A stretch of DNA of 64,000 nt, taken from Cervus elaphus (taxonomy: Eukaryota; Chordata; Mammalia; Artiodactyla; Cervidae). A model generated the notes under the pieces. It was not told the DNA's origin and did not search any database. It worked only from the letters and a program-made list of their open reading frames with translations. Both the position numbers and the translations under genes were made by a program. Where the stretch lies: positions 26,129,314 through 26,193,313 of the forward strand of contig NC_057824.1 in assembly GCF_910594005.1 (NCBI RefSeq). Direction: 5' to 3'. This document shows positions 34,549 to 45,625 of the stretch, piece after piece; within the stretch, counting starts at the first letter, position 1, and each line of letters opens with the position of its first letter.

Positions 34549-34729
34549 CAATCTGTGTGCACATTCAAGTTTGAGAAGCGCTCAGAGTGTGTACTACACG
34601 TAAATACCCATCCCTTAGGCATTTGTTTGGCTTGTGGTGCATAGTTGGTTCTTTCCACTGTCTAATTCACTAAATTAAAAAAAACCACATCCCTATTTGT
34701 AGCATATTTTTTAGTATACACAATATATG

Positions 34730-34936
34730 GGTTTCCCTGGTGGATCAGATGGTAAAGAATCTGCCTCCAATGCAGGAGACCTAGGTTCGATCTCTGGGTT
34801 GGGAAGGTTCCCTGGAGAAGAAGATGGCAACCCACTCCAGTATTCTTGCCTGGAGAACTCCATGGACAGAGGAGCCTGGCAGGCCATAGGTCATAGGGTT
34901 GCAAAGAGTTGGACATGACTGAGTGACTAACATGTA
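34730..34936 (+). repeat. Bov-tA SINE
   Basis: gggtttccctggtggatc to ggacatgactgagtgactaac. The flanking AATATATG occurs on both sides as a likely TSD. Confidence 0.92.
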
Positions 34937-34984
34937 TAATATATGCACATACTAGCAAACAATTAATAGGTACACTATAGCATT

Positions 34985-35137
34985 TATTATTTTTAAAATT
35001 TTTATTGAAAGACAGTTGACTTGCAATTTGTATTAATTTCTGCAGTAAAATTATCTTCAGCTATATATATTCTTTTTCTTATTGTTTTCCATTATGGCTT
35101 ATCACAGAATATTAAATATAGTTTCCTGTGCTATACA
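34985..35137 (-). repeat. L1 LINE 3' fragment, antisense, host of the BovB insertions
   Basis: The L1 3' region reads ttattgaaagacagttgac to gtttcctgtgctatacag, and resumes at 35804 as tgtgctatataaaaggaccttgttgttta after the first BovB. Confidence 0.75.
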
Positions 35138-35803
35138 GTTGTTGTTCAGTCGCTAAGTCATGTCTGGTCCTTTGTGACCCCATGAACTGCAGCATGCCAG
35201 GCTTCACTGTCCTTCACTATCTCCTGAAGTTTGCTCAAACTCATGTCCATTGAGTCAATGATGCCATCCAACCATCTCATCCCCTGCCGCCCCTTCTCAT
35301 CTTGCCTTCAATCTTTCCCAGCCTCAGGGTCTTTTCCAATAAGTCAGTTACTCACATCAGGTGACCAAAATATTGGAGCTTCAGCTTAAGCATCAGTCCT
35401 TCCAATGAATATTTAGGGTTGATTTCCTTTAGGATTGACTGGTTTGATCTCCTTGCAGTCCAAGGGACTCTTAAGAGTCTTCACTAGCACCGCAATTCAA
35501 AACCATCAATTCCTAGGCACTCTGCCTTCTTTATGGTCCAACTCTCACATCCATACATGATTGTTGGACAGTCCATAGCTTTGACTATATGGACCTTTGT
35601 CAGCAAAGTGATGTCTCTGCTTTATAATACCCTGTCTAGGTTTGTTATAACTTCTTCCAAGGAGCAAGCGTCTTTTAAGTTCGTGACTGCAGTCACTGTC
35701 ACAGTGATTTTGGAGCCCAAGAAAATAAAGTATATCACTGTTTCCCCATCTATTTGCCATGAAGTGATGGGACTGGATGCTATGATCTTCATTTTTTGAA
35801 TGT
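35138..35803 (-). repeat. BovB (RTE) LINE 3' copy, antisense
   Basis: 666 bases of the BovB 3' end in reverse, starting ttgttcagtcgctaagtc. The flanking TGTGCTATA occurs at 35127-35135 and 35804-35812 as the TSD. The corresponding protein region is broken by stops. Confidence 0.92.
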
Positions 35804-35855
35804 TGTGCTATATAAAAGGACCTTGTTGTTTAGATATACTCTAAAGCATACATAA

Positions 35856-36913
35856 TAAACTCACAGTAAACTGTAGAAAATTCTGAAAGAGACAGGAATA
35901 CCAGACCACCTGACCTGCCTCTTGAGAAACCTGTATGCAGGTCAGGAAGAAACAGATAGAACTGGACATGGAACAACAGACTGGTTCCAAATAGGAAAAG
36001 GAGTATGTCAAGGCTGTATAGTGTCACCCTGCTTATTTAACTTATATGCAGAATACATCATGAGAAATGCTGGGCTGGATGAAGCACAAGCTGGAATCAG
36101 GATTGCCAGGAGAAATATCAATAACCTCAGATATGCAGATGACACCATCCTTATGGCAGAAAGTGAAGAGGAACTAAAAAGCCTCTTGATGAAAGTGAAA
36201 GAGGAGAGTGAAAAAGTTGGCTTAAAGCTTAACATTCAGAAACTAAGATCATGGCGTCTGGTCCTATCACTTCATGAGAAATAGAAGGGGAGACAGTGGA
36301 AACAGTGTCAGACTTTATTTTTTTGGGCTCCAAAATCACTGTAGATGGTGATTGCAGCCAAGAAATTAAAAGACGCTTACTCCTTGAAAAGAAAGTTAGG
36401 ACCAACCTAGATAGCATATTAAAAACCAGAGACATTACTTTGCCAACAAAGGTCCGTCTAGTCAAGGGTATGGTTTTTCCAGTGGTCATGTATGGATGTG
36501 AGAGTTGGACTGTGAGGAAAGCTGAGCACTGTAGATTGATGCTTTTGAACTGTGGTGTTGAAGAAGACTCTTGAGAGTCCCTTGGACTGCAAGGAGATCC
36601 AACCAGTCCATCCTAAAGGAGATCAGTCCTGGGTGTTATTGGAAGGACTGATGCTGAAGCTGAAACTCCAATACTTTGGCCACCTCATGCGAAGAGTTGA
36701 CTCATTGGAAAAGACCCTGATGCTGGGAGGGATTGGGGGCAGGAGGAGAAGGGGACGACAGAGGATGAGATGGCTGGATGGCATCACCGACTCGATGGAC
36801 ATGGGTTTGGGTGGACTCTGGGAGTTGGTGATGGACAGGGAGGCCTGGCGTGCTGTGATTCATGGGGTTGCAAAGAGTCGGACACAACTGAGCGACTGAA
36901 CTGAACTGAACTG
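35856..36913 (+). pseudogene. BovB (RTE) LINE, 5'-truncated, broken reverse transcriptase end
   Basis: This is a 1,058-base insertion with a perfect 13-base TSD, AAAGCATACATAA (35843-35855 and 36914-36926), and an (ACTGAA)n tail. It encodes the C-terminal part of the BovB reverse transcriptase. The frame from about 35922 holds the palm motif RYADD followed by TILMAESEEE. It shifts near 36240 and again near 36560, and later pieces read FLGSKI, YGCESWT and GGRRRRGRQRMRWLDGI. The two frame changes and the missing endonuclease and 5' RT make it non-functional. It lies in intron 1 of SHISA9 in sense orientation. Confidence 0.93.
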
Positions 36914-37877
36914 AAAGCATACATAAGAACAGGTATATTAAACAGAACTGAAGGTGAAACAAACATTTACAATTTGTTGCCAATGGTGATGACTTTGTGT
37001 AATAACACACTAATGTGTGTTGAGGATGAAGGTCACCATTCATACATAAATCCATATTTCGAATATTCTTCATGAGAGTTTGAATTATTTTTGGCTGATT
37101 TCATTTTGATCTGACTAGGCCATCATTTTTTTTAACCTCGTGAGAAACTGTTGAAGAGGAGAGGGTCCAGTCTATCATTTTCCTGTCCTTGTTTCATCAG
37201 TATTGTCTCCAGGCTGTGGTTTTGTTATGAGGGAACATTCTTAAGCCCCATGTCCACCTAGTGATGGTTAGCTTAGTAAAACTAGATACTTTGCTTGCAC
37301 ATCCCTTTGGGGGTGTGTATAACTACAGCACAGGTGATGCACCCTAAAGATGACGCTGCTGCCAAGGTTGGCACCGTGGTCCAAGGTTCTTGATTCTCAC
37401 CATCTGACATGGGTGTTCCAAGTAAGGGCTCCAGCCTCATTTTTTTAAGAAAAATATTTCTTATTTTTAATGATTAAAGACCATACACAGAAGCTGTCAT
37501 ATTTCCTTCCCCCCACCCTGCCAAACTGTATTAGGCATTCCCCGAGTGAGTGGACCACACCTTGAAGACACCTTGTCCAGGATACAGAGGCCCTAAGAAT
37601 CCCTGTCCCCATCCCTGCTCTGGGAAGGGCTGCCTTTGGGAAATGTATTCTTGGCTTTCTGGTGAATTTCATGAATTTTGGCACTCAGCAGGAGCCAGGG
37701 AATCTACCAATGGCAGTGCTGACCGAATTCACAGAGAACCACCCTGATCATTTACTTTGCTATCCTCTTGAAAGTTCAAATAGTTTGAAATTTTGGAGAG
37801 AAATCTTTAGAGAATGTGGTGAGAGCTATGGCCTCTTTTTTTTTTTTTTACTTGATAGTGTCTCAATCTGTCTTCTT

Positions 37878-38073
37878 TATTTATTTTTATTTGCTTATTT
37901 TATCATTTTGGCTTCAGTGGGTCTTTACTGTGGTGTGCAGGCCCTTTGTTGTAAACTGTGGGCTTCACTACCTGTGGTGCGGGCTTAGTTGGAAGATCTT
38001 AGTTTCCAGACTAGGGATTAAGCTCTGTATTGGAAGGCAAATTCTTAACCACTGGATGGCCAGAGAAATCCCA
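37878..38073 (-). repeat. CHR-2 SINE, antisense, diverged
   Basis: The tail side is T-rich (37838-37910), and the 3' side has ttaaccactggatggccagagaaatcc. Confidence 0.75.
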
Positions 38074-38189
38074 CACTATGGCTTCTTGTTCAGGAAAAAT
38101 GCACAAATAAAATTTCTGTTCAATTCTAGAGGAGTTCAGAGATCCTCTGAAGTTCGGTAAAGAACCTATGTATTTATTTATTTTTATTT

Positions 38190-38420
38190 TAATGTATTTC
38201 TTAAAAGTTTTTTTAACTGGAGGATAATTGCTTTACAATATGTTACTTTCTACCATTCATCAACATGAATCAGCATACCGCAGCTTCTCATTAGCTATTG
38301 TGTTACATGTGGTAACGTATATATCTCAATGCTGCTCTCTCAGCTCGTCCGACCGTCTCCTGCCCTCTCTGTGTCCATAAGTCTGTTCTCAATGTCTGGG
38401 TCTCTATTGCTGCCCTGCAA
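38190..38420 (-). repeat. L1 LINE 3' fragment, antisense
   Basis: aactggaggataattgctttacaat, catcaacatgaatcagc and tgtccataagtctgttctc are L1 3' UTR blocks in reverse. Confidence 0.8.
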
Positions 38421-38626
38421 ATAGGAAAGAACATGTTTAGAAGTGGAAAAAAGGCAAATTACGTTTGAGAAACATCTGTCTTGTCTTTCAAACATTCCTT
38501 TCCTGCAGCCCCTTTCAAGTTTCAGGTCCTGCTTGCTGTGCAGGGTCCGGAGGAGCTTAAACAACGATTTCAAAGACATTCAGGTTTGTATCTTAGTCCC
38601 TCCACTGATTAGCTGGGTTAACTTGG

Positions 38627-38705
38627 GAGTGCGTGCGTACATGCTAAATTGCTTCAGTCATATCCAACTCTTTGCTACCTGATGGACCGTAGCCCTACAG
38701 GGCAG
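38627..38705 (-). repeat. Bov-tA SINE fragment, antisense
   Basis: attgcttcagtcatatccaactctttg to ccctacaggg. It is cut off where the next CHR-2 begins. Confidence 0.8.
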
Positions 38706-38708
38706 CCT

Positions 38709-38887
38709 TTTTTTTTTTTTTTCCTTTTTTTCTCAGGGCAGCCTTTTTAAAAATATTTATTTATTTATTTGGTTGTGCCACGTCTTATTTGCATCATGTG
38801 GGATCTAGTTTCCTGGCCAGGGATCGAACCCAGGCCCCCTAAATTGGGAGCTTGGAATCTTAGCCACTGGACTACCAGGGAAGTCCC
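38709..38887 (-). repeat. CHR-2 SINE, antisense
   Basis: A T-rich tail, then ggttgtgccacgtctta and ccaggcccccta, ending ctaccagggaagtccc. GGGCAGCC/GGGCAGTC flank it. Confidence 0.85.
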
Positions 38888-38989
38888 GTCGGGCAGTCTC
38901 TTTGTTCTGGAGAATGGGTATAGTAATCCACACCTTGTAACGCTCTCCCACTTGTTGGCTGCAATTCAGCTTTATTAACCTTCTTGTCC

Positions 38990-39160
38990 CTCAGATCTGA
39001 ACTCTTTCATGCCTCAGGGTCTTTGCACTTGCTGACCCCTCTGCCTGGAATGTTCTTTCATCCTCTTTATGGCAGTAACTCCTCACTGTTCAGGGCTCAG
39101 CTCAGATGCCTCTTCAGGAGGGCTTTTCCTGATCAGCCAATCTGTCAGTTTATTTAGGAT
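38990..39160 (+). repeat. L2 LINE 3' fragment
   Basis: tgcctcagggtctttgcacttgctg and ctcagctcagatgcctcttcaggag are typical L2 blocks. Confidence 0.75.
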
Positions 39161-39164
39161 TTTT

Positions 39165-39385
39165 CTTTTTTTAAAGTGTACAGTGCAGTGGTTTGTAGTA
39201 TTTTGAGAAAGTTGAGCAACCATCACCACTGTCTAATTCTAGAACATTTTCATCACCCTAAAAAGAAACCCCTCCCTCATTAGCAGTGAGTTCCCATTTC
39301 CCCTCCCACACCCCAGCCCCTGGCAAGCACTAATCTGCTTCCGTATGGATTTTCCTATTCTGAACATTTCAAGTAAATGGAATCA
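39165..39385 (-). repeat. Old L1 LINE fragment, antisense
   Basis: aagtgtacagtgcagtgg, gcaaccatcaccactgtc and cccctggcaagcactaatctgc match old L1 3' sequence. Confidence 0.65.
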
Positions 39386-39598
39386 GTTCACCTCTCTGAG
39401 TCTTTGTTGACTCATTTGCAAAGAAGGAGTAATAACCCTCATGACCTTTTTATGTGCTGACTAATTGAATTGAGGCATGTCATGTGACTAGTATAGTGCC
39501 TGGCTTATGGGAAGTACTCAGTAAATGTTACTTACTGTTACTAATACTAGGCTGTAGCTGCACCTGAAGTGTTGGTATCTAGGGTTAGCAAGAGTACC

Positions 39599-39812
39599 GT
39601 GCTATGCTCAGTTGTGTCCAAGTCTTTGCAACCCCATGGACTGTAGCCCACCAGGCTCCTCTTTGTCCATGGGATTTCCCAAGGATACTGGAGTGGGTTG
39701 CCATTTTCCTTCTCCAGGGGAACTTCTTGACCCAGGGATCAAACCCATGTCTCTTGCATCTTCTGCATTGGCAAATATATTCTTTGCCACTAGTGCCACC
39801 TGGGAATAAACA
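39599..39812 (-). repeat. Bov-tA SINE, antisense
   Basis: tatgctcagttgtgtccaag to cactagtgccacctggg. Confidence 0.9.
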
Positions 39813-40094
39813 TTTTTTTAAATTATTATTAGGATTAGTTATAAAGGGTGACTAAACTTGTTAGGTGCAGACATATTACATATATTCATCATTTAATCCT
39901 TTCAATAACTCTATAAAGTGGGTAACACTGCTCTTACGTCAGTAACATGAGAGGTGTATGAATTCTTCTGCAGGAAATCCTTATGTAATCTCTGATTGCA
40001 GTGATCTTATTTACTTATGTCTTTTCCCCCTCTACCCTAAGTAGAATGGCAGCTCCATGGAGAAAGGGGTCTTGTCTTTTGTTCATAAGCCCAA

Positions 40095-40300
40095 AGCCCT
40101 GGTAGCTTGGATGGTAAAGAATCCTCCGCCTGCAATGTGGGAGACCTGGGTTTGATCCCTGGGTTGGAAAGATCCCCTGGAGGAGGGAACAGCAGCCCAC
40201 TCCAGTGTTCTTGCCTGGAGAATTCCATGGACAGAGGAGCCTGGTGGGCTACAGTTCATGGGGTCACAAGGAGTCAGACACGACTGAACCACTTTCAATT
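40095..40300 (+). repeat. Bov-tA SINE just upstream of SHISA9 exon 2
   Basis: agccctggtagcttggatgg to gtcagacacgactgaac. It ends 65 bases before the exon 2 acceptor, leaving only the branch-point and pyrimidine region between. Confidence 0.92.
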
Positions 40301-40365
40301 TTTCAGAATAAGTAGGTGCTAGTCATTGTTTTGAATGAATCAGTTTAAATTTTCTCTCCTTTCAG

Positions 40366-40493
40366 GGCCCTTGCAGACGTGATGAGGCCCCAGGGCCACT
40401 GCAACACTGACCACATGGAGAGAGATCTCAACATTGTGGTTCACGTCCAGCATTATGAGAACATGGATACCAGAACCCCCATAAATAATCTTC
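40366..40493 (+). CDS. SHISA9: SHISA9 coding exon 2 (start of cytoplasmic tail)
   Basis: This 128-base exon lies between a strong acceptor (pyrimidine tract ttttctctcctttcag ending at 40365) and a consensus donor, gtaagt, at 40494. Its first base completes Arg188 begun in exon 1. It then encodes 42 codons starting ALADVMRPQG and ending TPINNL, and leaves one base of the next codon. The segment is the membrane-proximal cytoplasmic tail of SHISA9; later exons with the C-terminal PDZ-binding end are not in the window. Phase agreement on both sides and the absence of stops support a functional exon. If intron 2 were retained, the frame would run on to a stop at 40607-40609. Confidence 0.95.
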
Positions 40494-40715
40494 GTAAGTA
40501 TAGCTCTGCCATCCAGTTCCAGTCCCACTGGGTGACCCAAGTGGTGGTCACACCTCCAGATTTCATGGTGTGTGTTTGGGTCCATGAGGAGCTTCTCTTT
40601 GTTGACTAAGAAGATTTATTTTCTCTCTTCTGGACCAGACATGATGAAATCTGGCATCCTCAGATTTCACTTTGTTTCTCCATTAAAAGAGTCATCCATG
40701 TGGTGGATTTCTCAT

Positions 40716-40922
40716 GGTTGGTTCTTCTGTTAACAGACCACTTTGGAGGTTCATCTTGGTCATATGTTAACTAATAGCCCTCTTGACTGGTCATCATGGT
40801 TAGTTACTTAGCTAACCAAAGGATTACTTGGTTGGTTCATCCTAGATAGTAAATCTGTTAGCCAATAACCTGTTTTGTTGGTTCATCTTGATTGGGTAAT
40901 CTGTTAACCAATGGTTCATATG
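40716..40922. repeat. Degenerate tandem repeat after exon 2
   Basis: About four diverged units of 45-60 bases share ttggttcatcttg and gttaaccaat motifs. No direct-repeat/spacer regularity of a CRISPR type is present. Confidence 0.65.
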
Positions 40923-42980
40923 CTTATCTGTCTGCCTCCTGAGGTAGACCAGTTGTCACTTTTAGGTTTCACATGGCTTTCAGCTAACAGATACTGGTTT
41001 AGAAGGATTAGATTTATTTTTCATGAAACCAGTTTCATAAACAATCCACAAACTCTGTGTGTGTGTGTGTGTGTGTGTGTATACCTGTGCATGTGGGGGT
41101 TTTGAGTTGTGGTTATGTTAGTTTGGGTGTTTACTTATGATTCAACAGAACAAATTGTTCTGTTGTTCTCCCAGGGGAAAAAAGTTGCATTTGATATTGT
41201 GTTTCAATAGGTATTCTTTAGCTGACAGAGCATACCTGGGAATCTTAGTGTGGTCCCAAAGATTTTCTTTCCTTTCAAAGGTCAGTATATACAATATATA
41301 CTATGGAGCTGTGTACTGACTATAGGCAGTGGGGAAAAACAAGATTATTTTGTTTTTGACAGTAGTATACTATCATGGTTATTCCTAGCAATTGTGTTTT
41401 CAAGTAAGCCCCACATTAAAGTAATGTGTAAGGCTTGGTTTAAAATAATAAAAGCCAGAAAATTTAAAGGATGCATTTAGTTGTGGCTGGAGGTTTTTTA
41501 AAAACGGAAACAGTTCTGGCATTTTTGCACATTTTTCTAGTCTGGGTCTCCTTTGCTAAAGTTCCACCAGAAACAGCATTGGTGTTTTATTTGCTGAATC
41601 ATAGTTTTGCACTGTTTGGTTGCAAATTTTCATGCTCAATGGGTAGAGGAATAAGTCTATGGAATTTGGCATTGGTGATGCAAATTATCTGATTCTGCAT
41701 GGTGATAATTGTTCATGGCCTTGGAAATGTTGCAGTATGTTTGCAAAGTTGATGTGTACGTGGTTTGAAATGGGTTACAAAGTAGAAAGTCTTAAGTTCA
41801 ATTCTATTAAATAACTTGACATTATTTATTTATGAACTGGATCATAAAAATGATATGAGAAATAGCCACATGTTAGAGCAAAATACACCAGTCATTGGAA
41901 GTCTTATGACCAAATCTCACAGCCCCGAAAGGCATGGTGAATTGCGCCAACTCTGATATAGCAATCGTCGTATCCAATTCTGGTTTTGATGGAAATGAGC
42001 ACATTCTCTTTCAGAATGCAGTGGAAAATAAGTTGAACCTAGGTGTTTATGAGTCCTAAATATCATAAGTGAGTGAATATGACCATGAAGTAGAGAAAGC
42101 CTGAAATGGTGTTGAGTCCCTGGCTATGAAAAGGTGGCTGTTGAAAGTTTCTCATTTGAAGTTTCAATTTCTAGGATGATTTTGAATCAGCTCTTGAGTG
42201 GAATAGCAAACTCGTTGAAGTCACTCAAATTACACCACTCTGTCAGGCAAAAGGGCAGGCAACATTAATGAATCTTGCTTTAGTAAGGGATTTTTGTTTA
42301 AAGTTGCACTGAAAATAAATTGTGGTTCAGAGATGGGTCTCTAGATACTGAGCATTTCAGAAGTCTCCTGTGACAGACTAACTTGGTTTATTTATGAGTC
42401 TTGCTTTTAGTCTATATTTGTGTTTCAGTAATCAGTGATCTTTTACACCAAGGGAAAAAAAAATGTGTCTTGTAAGATTTTATTGGGTAGAATTGCACTA
42501 GAGCTTTCCTGACAAACTGCAGGGGAGAATTCTAGGTACAATGTCACAAACACTGCATTCTCCTAGGAATTACCACAGATATTAATTTTATGTAGTTCTG
42601 CTAGGTAGTATTTTTGGGAATATCGGGAAAATAAGAACATATAGCTTTTCTACAGGTTTACATTAATGAGTTTAATTTAAATAACAAATTACTTCAGTAG
42701 TTGGTAGTGATAATATTTACTTGTAATGAAGTGTTTGTCTTTTATTGATTTACAGGAGCTCTTTACATATTATGGACACGGGGGGAAAATCACGTGTTCA
42801 AAAGAAACAATGATTTGTGGAGTTCATTGAGAAGATAAGAACTAGGTGACTGACATTATCAATATTTAAAGGTTCAAGAAGCCACACAGTCTCCAGAGGC
42901 CACTGACTAATAGAGAACTAGGAGAGAAGGAATTTTGTCTGAAAATCAGAAACTTAGACCAGCTCTTGGTGCCAGAATTA
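40923..42980. other. Repeat-poor single-copy block at the start of intron 2
   Basis: Apart from a (GT)13 tract at 41056-41081, no SINE or LINE is recognised for two kilobases. The sequence is AT-rich with no supported exon. Confidence 0.5.
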
Positions 42981-43002
42981 GAATGCCACTACTGAATATA
43001 AT

Positions 43003-43105
43003 GTCATAGGAAATGGTAACATACTCTAATATTCTTGCCTGGAAAATTCCATGCACAGAGGAGCCTGGTGGCCTACAGTCCATGGGGTCACAAAGAGTCT
43101 GACCA
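43003..43105 (+). repeat. Bov-tA SINE, 5'-truncated
   Basis: aggaaatggtaacatactc to ggggtcacaaagagtctgacc. Confidence 0.85.
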
Positions 43106-43974
43106 TCCAATGAAGGTAAAACCCTTTTCTGGACATTATGGGAGCTACAAAGATTTACTGTTAGAAAAAATGGAAAGATGCATCTATTTGTGATACAAAA
43201 GAAGGGGCACATTGTGCCATTTTTAGGGTGTTCCTCACTAAATATTCAAGTTGTGAGATTTGATTGAAGTTCCAACTTAAATGTTATTTTTATCTCTGTT
43301 TGGTGACCCACTTGACATTGCTTTAAGAGAGTAATCATCTTCTCCTCTTGATACTAACACTAGATCACTTTCTGCTCTTTTCCTTATGCTTTGTTCAAAC
43401 ACTAAGAGAACCAGCAGTCAGTCTAGAAACCTGGATATTTGGAAGGAGAGGAGTCAGGAAGGACTAGGGTGAAGGCAAATAGGGAGGAAAAGGCTTCAAT
43501 ATTGGGAAATTTTTTTGCCAACTTTTATCAGTTTCCTATGGTTTATTTTTCCTGTGATATAGGCAGGACTCGCCTTTTTTTATCTTCAGCAGATGCTGTT
43601 CAGGGTCTTTTCAGGCATTCAGTGTTATTGCCTAAAAATATTTAGTCTGATAATCAAAAGGGCTTGGACCTCTTTGATTAACAGGATGTAGATTCAGATG
43701 AGAGAGTGATTTTCTGCAAAAGCTCCTCGGCTTCTGCGTAATTACAGTTTGCTTTTGAAGGCGCAGTTTGTTCTCAAGTACTATGAACGTGCGCTGTCTC
43801 CCCCACCCCAGCCGCCCTGCTTGCCAGTGACACCCCCCAACCCCACCTTCCGAGAGTCCAGGGTAAATATAGGCTTCTTTTAGTGTCAAGATTGTGAGAT
43901 TTGAGTGAGGAACTGTGGGGACAAAATACAACCTGGATCAACATTTCTCGACTTGTTTGTGTTAAAAGCACACT

Positions 43975-44290
43975 TCTTTTGAAATATAGTTTTAATTTGG
44001 GAATAATTTTATATTTATAGGAAAGTGGAAAAGGTGGTACATAGAGTTCTGGGTACCCCTCACCCACTTGCCCCTCATATTGACATCTTACATGACTATG
44101 GTACACCATAGTCCTATGTCAAAACTAAGAAGTCAACATTTGTACATTATTTTTAGCCAAGTGATAGGTATTGTTTGAATCTCACTAGTTTCTTCTCTGA
44201 TGTCCCTTTTCTGCTCCAGGATTCAATCCAGAATACTATGTTATAGTTATTGCAGCTGACTTGATAGCAGAATTTTGGTTGTGCAGTATT
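43975..44290 (-). repeat. Old L1 LINE fragment, antisense
   Basis: tatagttttaatttgggaata, gacatcttacatgactatgg and ctgctccaggattcaatccag resemble an old L1 3' UTR in reverse. Confidence 0.55.
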
Positions 44291-44892
44291 GTTTAATGAT
44301 GTGGTAAAGGCTGGAAACAACATGAAATAAGTCAGTGGCAATTACAAAGCCTTTATTGCCACTGTATAAAAAGTGTTGCTCAGTGTCTATGAAAACCTCC
44401 TATTAAGTTATGTACCTGCTCAGGGTTGGAATGGAACCAGCTGATGTCGTGACTCTGCTCTCATATCTATTCAATGGGCAAAGGACCCTCACATTCCATA
44501 CAAACATACAACTCCACTTTTGAATGGAGTCAATGTTGTAGTATTTATTTCACGGGCATAATCTGAGCAAGTGAGATGTCACCCCAAACTCTGGTGAATG
44601 CTGACTTGCTATTTCAGGGCATGGAACTCATCAGAAAGACCGGATTCTTATTCCAATTTCTATTCCCACCCTGTCCTCCCCCAGGACCATTTCCAAGCAG
44701 GTTTACGGGGAATCAGATGAAAAGCAGATCCATGAGTTAGTTTCTGAAGAGGTTGTACAGCTCATGTTTAGGCTAAATGGATTTTCATTCATTTGTCCAT
44801 ATTTACAAAGGCACCCAGGATGTCCTATACTCGATTTTTTTGAAATACTAGAAGGAATATTCCCATATACTTTCTAAAAATTGGGAGGAATT

Positions 44893-44962
44893 ACCAACAC
44901 AGGCCTACTGTATAGCACAGGGAACTGTCCCCAATATTTTGTAATAATGTATACAGGAAAAG
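44893..44962 (+). repeat. L1 LINE 3' fragment
   Basis: ctactgtatagcacagggaactg and taataatgtatacaggaaaag are an L1 3' end in sense orientation. Confidence 0.7.
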
Positions 44963-44965
44963 AAG

Positions 44966-45180
44966 GGCTTTCCAAGTGGTGCTAGTGGTAAAGAACCTGC
45001 TGGCCAACGCCGGAAACATGAGACAGGAATTTGATCCCTGGGTCCGGAAGATCCCCTGGAGGAGGAAATGGCAACCCATTCCAGTATTCTTGCCTGGGAA
45101 ATCCCACGGACAGAGGAGCCTGGCAGAGGGCTATAGTCCATGGGGTTGCAAAGAGTCAGACACCTTTGTGTCTGACTGAC
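44966..45180 (+). repeat. Bov-tA SINE
   Basis: gggctttccaagtggtgc to gagtcagacacctttg. Its 3' end contains a short inverted duplication (cagacacctttgtgtctg). Confidence 0.88.
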
Positions 45181-45264
45181 ACCTTTACTTTTGTTTGTGC
45201 CAGGCACAGGTGCTAAGTACTTTGAATATATTAACTCCTTTAATATGCAAAACAACGCTTAAAC

Positions 45265-45625
45265 AGCCTAGCTCATTCCTGCCTCAGGGCCTTTGCACCT
45301 GCTGTGCTTTTTGCCTATAGCACAGGATCCCAGGCCTCTTGCATCTCATCTGTTACCCCTGTTGCCACCTCACTAGAGAGGACGTCCTTGTCTACCTCTG
45401 CCTCCCAGGTCACCTACTGTTCCCCACTTCCCCACTATTCTCTCTATAACTTTTGTATTCTCTGAAGTTGTCGTGCTCATGTTTTAAATTTATTCCTCTT
45501 TCACTATATTGTAAACTCCACAAGAACAAAAGCTTCATATTGTCACAGGTGTACTCCCCACGGCAGGACTGGGCTGGCTCATGACAGAAGCTCCATAAAT
45601 TTTTGTCCAATAAATGAAAAAGCCT
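45265..45625 (+). repeat. L2 LINE 3' end
   Basis: ctgcctcagggcctttgcacctgctg, attgtaaactccacaagaac and tttttgtccaataaatg follow the L2 order. Confidence 0.75.

Larger units (their letters stand above)
25926..40365 (+). other. SHISA9: SHISA9 intron 1
   Basis: This is a GT-AG intron of 14,440 bases joining the two recognised coding exons. Its first kilobase or so is still CpG-island sequence with G- and C-runs. The rest holds MIR and L2 fossils, MER20- and MER5-like DNA transposon fragments, several Bov-tA copies, one BOV-A2, L1 fragments and an inverted pair of BovB LINE copies. No further exon is supported inside it; the short open frames seen there fall in repeats or lack splice or codon support. 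Confidence 0.9.

Noticed and set aside
35922..36899. Reverse-transcriptase-like open frames as a host gene
   Set aside because: They are pieces of a 5'-truncated BovB LINE with frame shifts, bounded by a TSD; not a domesticated gene.
40716..40922. CRISPR-like direct repeats
   Set aside because: The units are diverged, of uneven length and without unique spacers, and the host is a mammal.
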